This document shows, piece by piece, positions 51,455 through 63,774 of a stretch of DNA of 64,000 nt; the stretch's first letter is position 1; every line of letters starts with the position of its first letter. This DNA is from Enchytraeus crypticus (taxonomy: Eukaryota; Annelida; Clitellata; Enchytraeida; Enchytraeidae). The position numbers and the translations under genes are program-made. Location of the stretch: NCBI GenBank assembly GCA_905160935.1, contig CAJHZI010000355.1:260001-324000 (forward strand), written 5' to 3'. The notes under the pieces were generated by a model. The model made no database searches. It was not told the DNA's origin and saw nothing but the letters and a program-made list of their open reading frames with translations.

Positions 51455-52599
51455 CTATATTTCCTCGTAGATTTCTTCTATTTCACTTTCGCTATCATCG
51501 GCAGGCGCAGCAGGCACAGGTTGACGTTGAGTTGTGTGAGTTGGCGCCGTCACCCTTGTCAACCCTTCCACGTACTGACTGCCCTGCTGCCGCTGATCTT
51601 GCTGAACAGCTTCAGTGGCTGATGTCGCGTCGTCGTAAATCTCGTCATCAGCTTCGAGTGCCTGATGACCGTTAGACACAGCCGACCCTGAGCTCGCATC
51701 AGGTTTGTATTGATTGAGGTATTGTGACAGATCTACGTTAGGTGGACGAGCTAGCTTGCGAGGGATCTTTTCTGACTGACAACGCTTCGGTTTAGCTAAC
51801 TTCCTGTAGCGTCGACCCTCTTTATCAACGACAATGGATCCTGGAGGTTTTCGTTTGGAGGCTGAGACAACTTCTTTCTGCTCTGCTAGTTCTTCATCGC
51901 GTTTACTCGTTCCACGGGTTGGAGGTAGAGAAGGCGGAGAGTTGGGGGTGTTGTGGATGCTAGTTTTAGTATTGCTGGTTGCTATCAAGCCCGGCTTTTC
52001 ACCATCAGAGTTCTTGCCTCGCTTACTTTCTCTTAATTTCTCTGCAAGCAATTTAGCAATGTTTGTAGTAGGTTGATTTGAACCTGTATCTTCCGACTTC
52101 GTTGGTTTTTCACTTTCAATAGCCCCAAATCCGGAATTACTATCCGCAACTTTCGTCGTTTTAGTGCCTTGCGTCGTAACAACGGGTGCCCCTGAATTTT
52201 TTGGACTTAACTTCTCTTCAGTTTCTTTGTTTCCTAACTTTTGCAGAAACTTTGAAGCCAGTTCGTCGTTGACTGAGCATGTCGCGGCCTTGGGCACGCT
52301 GGACCGTTTCGCGTCGTCCTCACCTAGCACAGATGACTTAGACTGACTATGATCATCTGACTGACCTGTTGACTCGGAGATAGCTGATGATCTGGCACTG
52401 CCGACAGCTGATGACCTGGCACTGTTGGTTGTGGAGGAGGGTTTGTCAGCTGTGACGGGTTTTAAATGAATCATTGGTTTAACTGACGAATCAGGAGGTT
52501 TGGGAGGAGGCCCTTTCTGTTGCTGAAGACCAAGATTTTTCTTAGCTGCTTGCACGGCGGAAATGGTTATGCCACCGGATGATGAAGTTGAGTCATCAA
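51455..52599 (-). CDS. Probable FYB/ADAP-like adaptor, last exon (C-terminal about 380 codons)
   Basis: The acceptor gtatttataacag supplies TT to complete GTT, then VDDSTSSSGGITISAVQAAK, and the exon runs to TAG at 51455-51457. Mostly disordered: KGPPPKPPDSSVKP, repeated SARSSA, then KRKPPGSIVVDKEGRRYRKL, KLARPPNVDLSQYLNQY, EADDEIYDDA and the terminus SESEIEEIYEEI. RPPNVDL with nearby (D/E)IYDD/IYEE tyrosine motifs is the signature of FYB1/FYB2/PRAM adaptors, which recruit SH2 proteins. The helical SH3 domain that follows in vertebrates is absent because the frame stops. The family call is inference from these motifs. Confidence 0.65.
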
Positions 52600-53666
52600 C
52601 TGTTATAAATACAACATAATACAAGGCAATACAATAAAACAATCCATCTAACTTGCAGGCTCTTTCAACCCCTCACCCACTTGCTAAGCTAACCAATATC
52701 ACCTGCAAATCTGTGGTACACTCGTGTAAGTATACAATGTAAATGTAAAATCTAGACTTGAAATTTTTGAACAGACCTACATATATATTCACCCTTTGAA
52801 GACCACATGAGCATCTCTCCTTCTCGTAAATAGTCTTTTGGAATAAAGCAGCGGCAACATCACTTATAAATTCATATTTGATCATAAACAGCTACGTGCA
52901 GTATATACATGTAGTAATAAATGCTTGTCTCACGTACTCTTGCATCCAATGAAGTCTGTATACCGAGGTGTATGTAGCCTATGTTGTATACAGCAGATGA
53001 AGTACGTACCTATGTAGTAGTACCACTGAGTATACAAGCTAAAATAATATCAAACATGAATGTGTACATACCATCCACAAACACCGAGTTATGAATCGAT
53101 TAAACCTTAAGTTAAAGCCACGTTCGTCATCGATTATTTTCTGCTTTGAAAGCACACTAACGACGGGTAACGCACATTAGTGACTGGATAAATCTAATAT
53201 GCTTTGAATTTTGAACCATGTACCTACTGATCATCAGTCGTGCCACTTAAAGACTTCCAGCAGGCCCATACCCATCTGTTATCCATAACGTACTGGTTGT
53301 CAGATCCTTTCGCGTCATTTATAAAGCTCGATAAATTGTCTGAAGGATTGATTAATTGTTTGATTCGTTCATCCGTTGAAATTTCATTCGGTAACTTGTT
53401 GGTTCTTTGCTTGGTCAGATGGTAGAGAATTGAGTTTGTTTATGCATTCTAAAAATTTATCCATTCTAATGATTATAGATAACTTTTCACCGATGTCTGG
53501 GCTTCAGAGGAAAGAGGTTATCCTGTTGTTTTATTCCCAGCGCATTAGTAAAGAAACTTCATTTGAAACACGCTAATATGTGTATATGAATAAACAAAAT
53601 AAATTTAAATAACAAATACACTAACTGCTAGTACAGATATCTTGTAACACACACAGAAGCCTTTAC
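52600..53666 (-). other. Intron of the FYB-like gene
   Basis: 1067 bp, AT-rich, with donor gtaaag and acceptor tttataacag on the minus strand. No repeats or other genes seen. Confidence 0.6.
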
Positions 53667-53994
53667 CTTTTGCTGGTTGCTCGCTGACGCTGCCACCTGT
53701 CGATGATCTCAACGGTTTGCTCTCCACGCTGGGTTTGTTGAGCTTAGGTGATGAAGCTGCACCCTCACCAGAGATCTTGTTCAGGTTCTTGACAGCCGAT
53801 GATACGGAAGAAGTTGTGGAAGCAGCTGGCTTTGCTGGCGATGATTTAACAGCTGCGGATGTCGATGACTTTGTTGCTGTAGCGTTAGTTTTCCAGGCAG
53901 GTTTTACCGGAGAAGCTGATTGGTTGAGCGCTGCTTGCTGCTCAAACATTGCTCGGGCTCCTTGCATGATTGCAGGATTAGTACCTTCGATAAT
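53667..53994 (-). CDS. Probable FYB/ADAP-like adaptor, upstream exon
   Basis: Follows an acatttag acceptor and ends aaag|gtaaag in phase 1, which fits the last exon exactly. Reads IIEGTNPAIMQGARAMFEQQ, then a Pro/Ser/Lys/Ala-rich stretch (SPVKPAWKTN, SSPAKPAAS) ending EQPAKG. IMQGARAMFEQQ followed by PVKPAW resembles the FYB N-terminal IQARKNLFNNQ..PKFGSPKP. The frame is open to the acceptor, so either a short first exon lies upstream or translation starts at the MQGAR methionine. Confidence 0.7.
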
Positions 53995-54166
53995 CTAAAT
54001 GTTCTGGGAAAATAAGTTGGCGCAAGAACCTGTTTGCGATGTGCTGATTCGCTATTTTACCACCAATCTATTTACTCTACACTAAAGCGGGATTTCATCC
54101 TATACTTCATAAATGCTTCAACTAATCCGCTGCTGGAGCATATAGGCCTAACAAAATTTCTTAACT

Positions 54167-54167
<1 letters not shown>

Positions 54168-54220
<53 letters not shown>
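54168..54220. repeat. (AT)n microsatellite
   Basis: About 50 bp of TA upstream of the FYB-like exon. Confidence 0.95.
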
Positions 54221-54221
<1 letters not shown>

Positions 54222-54904
54222 TCCAAAGTGACTTACGTAGTCTTAGCTTCCGCACAGTCAGTTCCAAAATCCTATTTTACTCGTGTGGCTTACATTAGCT
54301 TAATCATAATAATATATTTCCGTATAAATAGACTGGGAAAACCCGAATGTTCTCGTTATTCAGTGCGTAAATGGCCCTATATATTCACAGAATACAAAGC
54401 GAATAGCAGCATTATAACCGAGATCTGGGGCTTTCACTAACTGGCCACAGAGAATAATCCAAGATTGTCTAGATAATTAAACAGATTTGTATAATTTCAA
54501 CAATCCACATTAATCACAAAAATAGCAATTTAACTTAACTTAATATAATTATACTGGTTAAGGAAGTCACAAGGACCTGTAACACCAGTTGTTTAGACAG
54601 CGAACTAAACTGAAAAAGCTGATTTGGTATAATCAGGATGTTGGACTACCGAATGTTAAGAGCCCATAAGCCATTGATACAATATGTAGGTTACACAAAT
54701 CGCAGTATGTAGGATTTACTAGAAGAATTTCTCTTCGTCACGGGTTCCATTATATGAAATTTTCAATTGATCGTGGCTCGTTCAACCGAAAATTCATTGA
54801 AGTATAGTAGATATGTAGAAAAGAACACAGCACACGCCAGTGCCGGTATTATGCAGTGATATAATCATATAACACTAGCAATATTACTAAAACTCACTGA
54901 CGGT

Positions 54905-55112
54905 ACTCTATACTATAATAACACAGTGCCTTTACATTATAGTATTATAACACATTGTCCGTACACTAGAGTATTATAACACATTGTCTGTACACTAGGG
55001 GATTACAATACATTGACTGTACACTAGAGTATTATAACACTGACTGTACAGTATTAAAACACATTGACTGTACACTAGGGTATTACAATACATTGACTGT
55101 ACACTAGGGTAT
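54905..55112. repeat. About 39-bp minisatellite, 6 copies
   Basis: Units share gtacactagagtattataac and acattgactgtacactaggg. Imperfect, with one shortened unit. Confidence 0.92.
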
Positions 55113-55142
55113 AGCACATAAAAATAATATTATAATAACATA

Positions 55143-55203
55143 AAATGAAGAGAAGAGTGGAGGCGTTATTTACCATGGACCTGCCAGTAGGCAGTGCACT
55201 ACC
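55143..55203 (+). mobile_element. RTE-like LINE 3' end fragment
   Basis: gaagagaagagtggaggcgt, taccatggacctgccagtag and gcagtgcac are the complement of 6005-6060. Only about 60 bp remains. Confidence 0.75.
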
Positions 55204-55286
55204 AGATATGTATGTACGGCCTATCACTAATGATAATCTACATGTAGGGGCCTATATTCAGCTTTCTCTTCTTATATAAGAATGCG

Positions 55287-55330
55287 CTACATAATAATCA
55301 TAAATCTAAAGATTTATGATTATTATGTAG
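55287..55330. repeat. 44-bp palindrome
   Basis: ctacataataatcataaatct and its exact reverse complement separated by two bases. Strong cruciform or hairpin potential. Confidence 0.95.
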
Positions 55331-55689
55331 TCTGATTCCTCCTCGAATCCTATTACCTCACGTTTGTTAATTTTTTATTTTAGCCAGGGAGCTTTAATTA
55401 GATTGACCTGCTAGGCTGTTACGACATTATCTCGACGATTAACATAAATTATTGAATTAAAATTTACTTAGTATATTTAACATTTAGTCAAATACAGCGA
55501 AAATCCGATGGTGTTTTTATTTGTACCATCGTATACATGACATTCTGCATGTGCCACATATGCACCTGCAGAACACATAATTTAAATAATAATAGAACCT
55601 AGTTGCTTTTGAGTAGGTGTAATTTGATAGCGCCCATTTTCAGCTAGCACCGATTTAAGTATAACCTTCCTCCGCGGGGTTTGTTTTAC

Positions 55690-55795
55690 TGACTTACCAA
55701 TAAATACAATGGCCAAGGACTTGAGCCCAAGCTTCTCGACTTTGATGTGCACGCTCTACCAATACGTCAAATCTCGCTCGCGATGTAAATACGAA
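55690..55795 (-). mobile_element. Possible tRNA-derived SINE fragment
   Basis: The minus strand reads tattggtagagcgtgcacat (A-box-like) and then gcttgggctcaagtccttgg (B-box-like). A single copy here, with no tail recognised. Confidence 0.35.
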
Positions 55796-55799
55796 ACAA

Positions 55800-57085
55800 A
55801 ATAGAGCATGTCTTTAACTATAGGCCTATATATGAATCTATATACAGTATACGAATCTACATCGAGAATGTTTCATAGAGAGTTAGACCAAATCTAGAAT
55901 TTGTTAAAAGTTACTCTTTATCGCTTACACATAAAATGGGCCATAAATGAAAATAAACTATCTGAGAATCGTACAGTATTATCGAATCGCTGTCTACTAA
56001 CTGATAAATGAAGTCATGAGTAAACGACTAGGCCTAATATCCGGGAGCACGCATAATTTACCCAGACCTTTTGTTAGCCACCAGTGTTCGGCTGAGAATT
56101 AAATCAGCCAGAGCTTGCAGCTTAGCTGTCAATGCTGTATTTAACTTACATGTAGGCATATATCTCGCGTTCTTCAAAATTGCTATAAAGCCGTATAAGT
56201 CTATCGGAGTACTGAAAAATTGTCTAATTAGATCATACAGGTCTAAGTACTCTCATATGTACTCCTACAACTTAGCTACAAGTGTAATTCCAAGTACATT
56301 TATTCAAGTACTTTCAAGTAGGCCTACGCGAAACTAAACGAAATCGGTCAGATGACAATCATTTGAATGTTTTCTCTCTCTCTCTCTCTCAGGTTTAGAT
56401 CACTACAGTAAATCTTCAGCCTAGAAGGTTCTAGTTACATATTCTAAATTCCATTCTCGAATAGTATAGGCTACGCAATTTCATGTAGCTTCCCAGCGAA
56501 AGGGATTAGTTGAAAGTACAATAAAGAGATGGTTCAATAAGGAAGGATCAAGAATCTATGGAGGAGTTTTGATATCAGATGGCAAGTGACAAAGTGCATG
56601 GGCCTATGTGTCGCAATTATAAATCAATGCTACATGTATTTGAAATTATCAATATTACAAGTCCCATGATGTATCTGAGCTTATCAATATTACAAGTATT
56701 CAGCCTCACTCATCTCGTAGGTCTAAATCTGCAAGCGCTTTACTGATCGATCATGCAATTAGCCTATTATTACTGGCAAATTGTGCAATATGACAATTAC
56801 TTCCTGGTTCGCCTCAGTTAACCAATGATAGCCTGTGGATCGTAAATACACTGATGAAGTGATCAGACACAGAAGCCAGTGCTTAGAGCCGTAATGACTG
56901 CGACAACTATGAATTTCTTCTTCCTTGTGCAGTTATGTCAATGTTAGTGTGTGCAGTGCTTTAATTGTAATCATAATAACACAACAATTATGACAGCATT
57001 ACGCTCATCCTTGGTAACGTAAGAAGTTATAACTCCATTCTAACGAGTTTATACTTTGCCTGGGTAAGGAAACGGACGTTATATC
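55800..57085. other. Intergenic, largely unrecognised
   Basis: AT-rich. A short CT tract lies at 56372-56390 and a family D tail remnant (tgggtaaggaaacggacg) at 57061-57080. No gene supported. Confidence 0.45.
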
Positions 57086-57776
57086 CAGTGGCGTCAATTC
57101 ACCATTTTCTTGGGGCCCCAAAATTTTTGAAGGACCATTTTTCTATGCACATATGTTAAAATTGTATGTCCTTTTAGGCAAACATAAGGCTCGGAGCCGC
57201 TTTTAAGACATTGTTATAAATTTGTCGTGACTTTCAACTGAGGTAGGGTGAATTGATTCCGTAACTCTCAATTATAGCCACGATTTATATAAAGTTTTAC
57301 AGAACATCTTTATGAAAAATATATTCTTGATCTCTCGTACCACAAAATCCGGTTAGTATTAGTCTATTTTCCCGTGACACGCGTTATTTGAAGTGCTAAA
57401 ATACGCACTACAGTAGATAGCCTACCATGCAGGTACGAGATACCGGATACGGGGGTGCGGGCTAAGCCTCACTAACTTTGGTGCTCACCCCTTATATACA
57501 TGCATACACTGACCCTAGTCTCGTTCCTGCAGTTATTCGTCTGAAGTAAAACTGCTAATGCTTGAGCTGCTCGCTGTCCCTATGAGTGAGTGTAAACAGG
57601 TGACATGATAATTAAGAGATAATTCTCACAATCTCCATTCTCACCCCCCCCCCTCCGCTACCTTCAACTTCTAAGCTCATAACAAAAATAAAGCATAAAA
57701 ATCCATTGTAAAAAACTCGGGGTCGAAACCTTGAGGGATACGGCCCCCCAGCCCCCCCCCCCAATTGACGCCCCTG
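57086..57776. mobile_element. hAT-like non-autonomous transposon, second family (691 bp)
   Basis: Ends cagtggcgtcaattcacc and ccaattgacgcccctg are inverted repeats with few mismatches (CAG(T/G)GGCGTCAATT). Flanks gttatatc (57078-57085) and gctaaatc (57777-57784) match at 6 of 8 positions, suggesting a decayed 8-bp target duplication. C-rich tracts lie near the right end. No coding frame. It seems to have inserted into a family D SINE tail. Confidence 0.8.
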
Positions 57777-59489
57777 GCTAAATCGTAATTGGTTTGTTTT
57801 GTAAGAACAATACAGAGAAATGTTTTCACTGACCCATTCAACAAAAAAGGGCTCGGCTAGTAAGTTTTCGCTGCGAAAGAAAACGGACAGCCATTTAAAC
57901 AGCCTTTCACTCTCAGAATAGTTTTATGCTTAGATCAGAGATCCTTGCTTGCATATAGGCCTACACTTATTCTTCTTATCCGCTATGCTATGCTTTAGCC
58001 TCCCTTAGTGCAGATAGAAAAATTGTGTATCACACAATTATTTCTCTCCGAAATAGCGCAATGAATACGCACTCGTAAACAGCCAATGTAGATGAACAAT
58101 TATACAAAAGCAAATTCAAAACTATACAACTATTGTTTAGATAAAATACAAAGCAGTAATGCAAGAGATAATATTTAATCAAGAAAGTGGACATACGACT
58201 AAATGTAGGAAAATGTATAAACAACACGTGTAGTTTAACAATTTAAACAATTTAAAATAGCTTAGTCACCACTTGATAACTGTCTCATTAGAAACTATAC
58301 AAACTAAAGCTAAGCTTCAAATATTTACATTCTGTATCAATGTGCACAATTAAACCAAAACATGAATTTGGAAAAAGTTCAATGTACACATGTATACAGT
58401 AGGCCTACATACACGTACACACTGGGCCTATATGTTTATGTATTTAATAAAAATAATAAAATAATTCTATAGAAGTAGGCCTATATAGTAATATGTACAC
58501 GTATATATTTCTAATGTCGACCCTAGTTTATATATTTATAGTTTATATGTTTATGTATGTTTCTATTGGACCCAACTGAAAATTTCAAATGCATGCATGT
58601 ATTGCATAAATTAACAAAGGCATATTGTATTATTGAATACTGTACGCAAGCCTAAACAGTATCATAACATAAACATTGCACAGCATTTATACTGTAACAC
58701 GCTGACAACTTAGGCCCTACTTGCATGTACATTCACACACTATGTAGCATGCACCTTACAAGATCTAGTAATACATAGAACACACTAATGATCCTATGGT
58801 TGGTGGCAGAATTGATAACCAACTTATATAATAAGCAAAAACCTATGGGTTAAAACCGCGACAGACAATTCCCAGCAATTTATTACTGACTTGTGACAGA
58901 AACAAACATTAAACTAAGCCCTATAACTTGTATCCGTTAATAGTCCTCATCTATATCACAGGATTATGAAAACTAGACTAATGTCGTTCAATTCTAGAAA
59001 TAATTTCTGTAATTAATAATATGAAACCTTACCACAGGCGCAGACTAAATTAATATTAAATTAAAATAAGACCGTAAGATGATCTTAACTGACAAAACAT
59101 TGTGAGGTTTTCGCAGAGACCTAGTCAAGTAGGGTGATTTATCAACATTTCAACAGCATACCTCTTATTAATAGCAGGCTAGAGTTACAAAATAATTGAA
59201 GCCTTTAGTTACTACATGAGCTTTAATCGTCGTCCCTTTCTACTCTATATTTGGTAACGATGAATGCAAACATAAATCTATTTCCGACGGCAAACACAAC
59301 GACCTCTCTCGTTCTTCTCACTAGGTTTCGCCACAATAACAGGTCCACGGTACATATTTCTACACAGTCTGTGTAAGAGAACACTCATTTGACTCGATCA
59401 CAATTAGTATGCCTTTAACAAACCAAACAAGAAAAAACAAAGCCCAGTCTTACATATATCACCGCACCATTTGGATACAGTTGACATTG

Positions 59490-59565
59490 GTAAAGCTGGT
59501 AAACCTAAGGTTAACTTCAGTTTCCTCACTCGAAAGCGATGTCAGAGACGGGCGAGCCCAGGATA
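59490..59565 (-). mobile_element. SINE family A, tail half
   Basis: aaacctaaggttaacttcag, tttcctcactcgaaagcgat and gacgggcgagcccagg, then the match stops within the B box. Confidence 0.75.
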
Positions 59566-60054
59566 TTGTATCCTAATGTAGTTTCAAACTTGAAAAAACC
59601 ACCGTTCTGATGTGCATTCTCTCTGCATTATTGAGCTCTTTCTTGGTCGCAGCTTACTACCATTTGCATAAGTTTAGACAATTCTACATTGGTCAGGATG
59701 CACCCCTAACATAGATGCCATACTGTTATTATTACAGGACAGTCATGCGACTACTGTGAGTACTTATAACTAAGACAGCTGGATCATCACAACTGCTCAT
59801 GTCATATAGGCAGATACTACATAGTTTACAAACATGGCTTACTAACCCTCGTACAATTTTACTGATCATATTAAGTTAGATATTTATTTTAATAAAGTTT
59901 TTCGTTAGTAGTTCTTTGTAACAGCTTACATTTTATAAAATAAGCGTACAAAAGATGAAAAAATTATTTGTACAAATTAGCAATTTGCAAATAATACACC
60001 TAATAGAGAATCAATCTTTTATCCACGGGAATTAAAATTTAGTTAACATACTTT

Positions 60055-60345
60055 CCGTGTTGTGTGCAAGAAACTGAAGATTAGACCAACCGCTAACTGC
60101 GTGTCATAAGTGGAAACAAAGCAAAAACTAAGGAAGTCAACATGAAACCACTTCCTAGGCCAATTTTTTTTCCAAGCTACAGGCCTCATATAGTATAGAT
60201 TGATAAGTCATAGCCTTTTGAGAATGGATTAACTTTTTGATCAGTGTAGTGCTCTTTATGGAGACTGAAAGCAGAATTTGAGTATGAATATGTATCTTGG
60301 ACCTACCATTTGGCAGAACACTAGAGAGAGAGAGAGGGAGAGCTA
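60055..60345 (+). repeat. 'gaccaaccg' dispersed repeat ending in an RTE-like tail and (GA)n
   Basis: gattagaccaaccgctaact at the head, tccaagctacaggcc and gtgctctttatggag in the middle (as at 2460-2560), and acctaccatttggcagaaca plus agagagagag at the end. It links the gaccaaccg repeat to the RTE-like LINE tail. Confidence 0.6.
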
Positions 60346-62419
60346 ACATACAAAATAATGTGCAATGGGCTTTTCCATGTAGGGTGAAAAATTATAGTTA
60401 TTGCACTTCTGATACTAGACTCTTTGAAACGGGTTTTTAGCACATTGTTACTCTTCATTACCGCGAATTCAAAGCTCTATTATTAGTATAGAAAAATTTA
60501 AGTACAGGGCACTATAAAAAAGTTAAAATTAGCCGCAGAATACTGTTAGTGATTAGGCTCTTCATTCACTTAATTATTGTATCCTCTTAATTGTAAAATA
60601 AAATATTCACCTTATGCATGGACAAATCTACTAAGCCTACATCGTGATCTGCTAATTAGTTTTTATGAAATAGGATTCACAACTAATACTTGATAATATA
60701 TGACAGTTCTAATTTACTCATCCATTCAGTAGTATTTAGTAGCACCTGACTGATTAAAAATCAATTTTGTACAGACTGAACTGAGTTTAACGCTGAACAT
60801 TTCAATCACTTTAGCTTAAGCTTGACTCTGTCAGCTAACCACCTGACCATTAATTTAGTAATCACTATAAAAAGACATCTCTACACTGTTTCTACCTAAT
60901 CATCGCTAGAGACTATTAATTATACTAGCCATCCAACGAGGCTATTCTTAGATATCCGTAGAGGTCATAAAGTCTATTTTAGACTAAAACACGACGAGTT
61001 TAATGTTACATTTAACTAGACGAATAAACAAACGCTAAAGTAAATTCTCAGAAGGTTTTGAAAGTTATCATTTTTAACCATTACCGATTCTATACATACG
61101 GTAGTATAAATAAATAATAAATAAAGCAAAATATTTAAAAAATAGAAGTATGACTACAAAAAAACATGTGAATTGTCATGGGCAGAGTTGAGTTAATAAA
61201 GATTTCTGTAGAAATACCAAACAGAATCTATAAACTACAAACATTAATTTTAATAAATTTAGAAAATTATTTATATAAATAAACAGTGCTGTCATTATTA
61301 GAGCTAAAAAATAAAGTTACAAGCAATAAGAAAACCTTTAATCTACCTCATTGATACTAAGATATACATCTTCGTAGCCCACGATTCGTAACAAGTAAAT
61401 TCACAGACCTAGCCATAGTATCAACAGTGATAACAAAGTTGTAACAACTGCCTTGGACGTCATTTGATACAAATTTTTTTATAAAAAATAAAACGACTAT
61501 GCTGCAGAATAATACTACTATAGAAATTTATATTTTAAAGATCAAGAGTCTTCTAATGGAAAGCTGACTACTAGAGTCAGTTTAAGAGATGTGAATATTG
61601 CGATGAACTTTAACTTGTGCGTTTGAAACACAACATTAACAATCATCAAACTTCAATCATTACTCACCCTAACATAATTGACAACTAGTTTTCTCACTCT
61701 GTACAATAAATTTGAACCAATTTCTTGCAATTAAGTTAAATTACCAGCATTACCCTGTGACGATATTCACATCTCTTGGCTAGTAGAAACACTCTCAACT
61801 CTGTAGCATTAGCTAACTAACACATCAGTGAACACTGGTACGACTCACTTCTACTATCTAACCACCACAGATGCTCTGAAAACTTTCACATCTTAATATT
61901 ACACTAGCCAATCTACTAGAAATATACCTGATTATGTTTTACCATTAGTTTGGCCTAGGCACAGCTTTATGATGGGACCAACTTGTTGGTCAATGCAATG
62001 CTCTTAGCGTGCGAGAGCAAACACCGAGTAGAAATATGTACCTTCAACCAGCCATTCTAACGAACACTAGAGATGAAGAAGACTAATTAAAAGATACGAC
62101 AAGATCCAGTACAATACTAATAGTAAGAAATATCAATTATACGCACTGATATACAGTATAAAATTTCTGCAACAATATATGTAGCAATTAAAATATAAAT
62201 TGAATGAACATAAGAACAAGAAAGCTCTATAATTTCAATACTAACATAAAGCTGCTAATGATTTCACAATGAAGTGGTCCAATCATTCAATGCTTCTCTT
62301 ACTGTTGTTCAGACAATGACTTCATTTCATTTAAAGCAAAAGCTGAGGCTGTGAGAAGCAACACACTCACATACAGATCTAAAAATCAGTTAAGGGTCCC
62401 TCATTTGCATATGTATTAC

Positions 62420-62800
62420 CACAGGAACAGTTTTCAGTGTGTGCTGCACGCCAGTGCACACTATGAGTGCACTAAACCGCACAAAGTGTGCACACTATGC
62501 TACATACAATGTATGTAGCCTTACTACGCAGCAATGTATGTAGCAATGTATGTAGCATAGTATGTAGCATTACAGTGTATACATTACTAAGCTGCCCATT
62601 ATGTACTCATTCAGTACACAATGTGTTCACTAAGCTGCACAAAATGTATGCATTAAGATTAAAATAAGAAGTATAGATTACCAATTTGCTCACAAGAAAT
62701 TCAGCTGTACACAATGTGTTTACTTAATTGCGCACAATGCATGCAGATAATGTACGTAATATGCAATACACAAAGTATGCACTAAGCTGCCCACAATTCA
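62420..62800. repeat. Diverged repeats of gcacaaaatgtatgca type
   Basis: Recurrent caatgtatgtagca, cactaagctgcacaaaatg and acacaatgtgttcacta over about 380 bp. Irregular spacing. Confidence 0.6.
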
Positions 62801-63365
62801 TACATTACACTGCATAGGTATTAAATAGATCAGATTAAAGTAAAGAAAACAGTAACTGCTTTCGCTATCATATGATGAAACACAAGTCACATCGTTATTT
62901 ATATAAGAACAAATGCTGATATTTAATTAATATTGACAATGTTAGAATTAATGTTAATTTTGTCACTCAAAGGCACCATCAGTGATCGCCTAAATTAGAC
63001 TTTCGACAACTAATTTGAACCAAAGCACTGCACTCGATCTTACAGGCACACACTTTTAAAGAGCGTGCAAAGAGAGCTCTAGATAATATAATCTCAACTA
63101 TCAACAGGCTACAATGAAATCAAGTTTCTCAACAACATACGTTATAAACAACACATGGAGCAATGGAGTAACTGAAGCAACAGTTCATGTTGCCATATAA
63201 ACAACCGTGTGTAACATACAACAGTTTATTAACAAAAAAGTGTAACAGTCAGTCTTTATTACAAACAGGTCTCAGGTTAACTAGTTCACTGTGACCTGGA
63301 TTAAACAAAGTACCCGAAGACTCGGTGACCCATTAAGGTCACGGGATAATATCTAGAAATAAGTA

Positions 63366-63470
63366 GCAGATCTAGCGGTAAACACACTTGATGAGAGATG
63401 TTACCAGCTTATATGGACCACAGCTGTAATAACATTCGAAGGTCCTGGTTCGAGCATGGACCATTACACC
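63366..63470 (+). mobile_element. Possible tRNA-derived SINE fragment
   Basis: tagcggtaaacacacttgat (A-box-like) and then aaggtcctggttcgagcatg (B-box-like). Only one copy in the window. Confidence 0.3.
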
Positions 63471-63774
63471 CATTCTTCACACTTGCAACATTTCACGCAG
63501 CGAATAACAGCTACATTTTAATCATGATATCAGTCATAACAAATGAACTATTTCTTACAAGATTACATCAGTCTATTTAATAACATATACATCTGTCTGC
63601 TGCCTGAATAGTTATTCCTCATAACTGCAGTCAATTCTCAATGTTGTCATGAGGACAGTGTTACCATCTCTACGTCTATTCCGTTATCATTATCAACGAT
63701 ACTTAATCACTACACCATCAAGTGGTCAGACACTATAAGCATAAGTAATGATAATATAATCTATTGCTGTTGAT

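Larger units (their letters stand above)
57785..63774. other. Gene-free AT-rich DNA, possibly including the 3' UTR of the glutamine-rich gene
   Basis: No coding frame and few repeats over 6 kb: a partial family A SINE (59490), a short dispersed repeat (60055) and diverged repeats near 62.5 kb. The part next to 63774 is presumably 3' UTR of the minus-strand gene, but its end is not visible. Confidence 0.4.

Noticed and set aside
51834-52346. Plus-strand frames of 60-80 residues opposite the FYB-like exon
   Set aside because: Antisense shadows of the GC-richer minus-strand exon.
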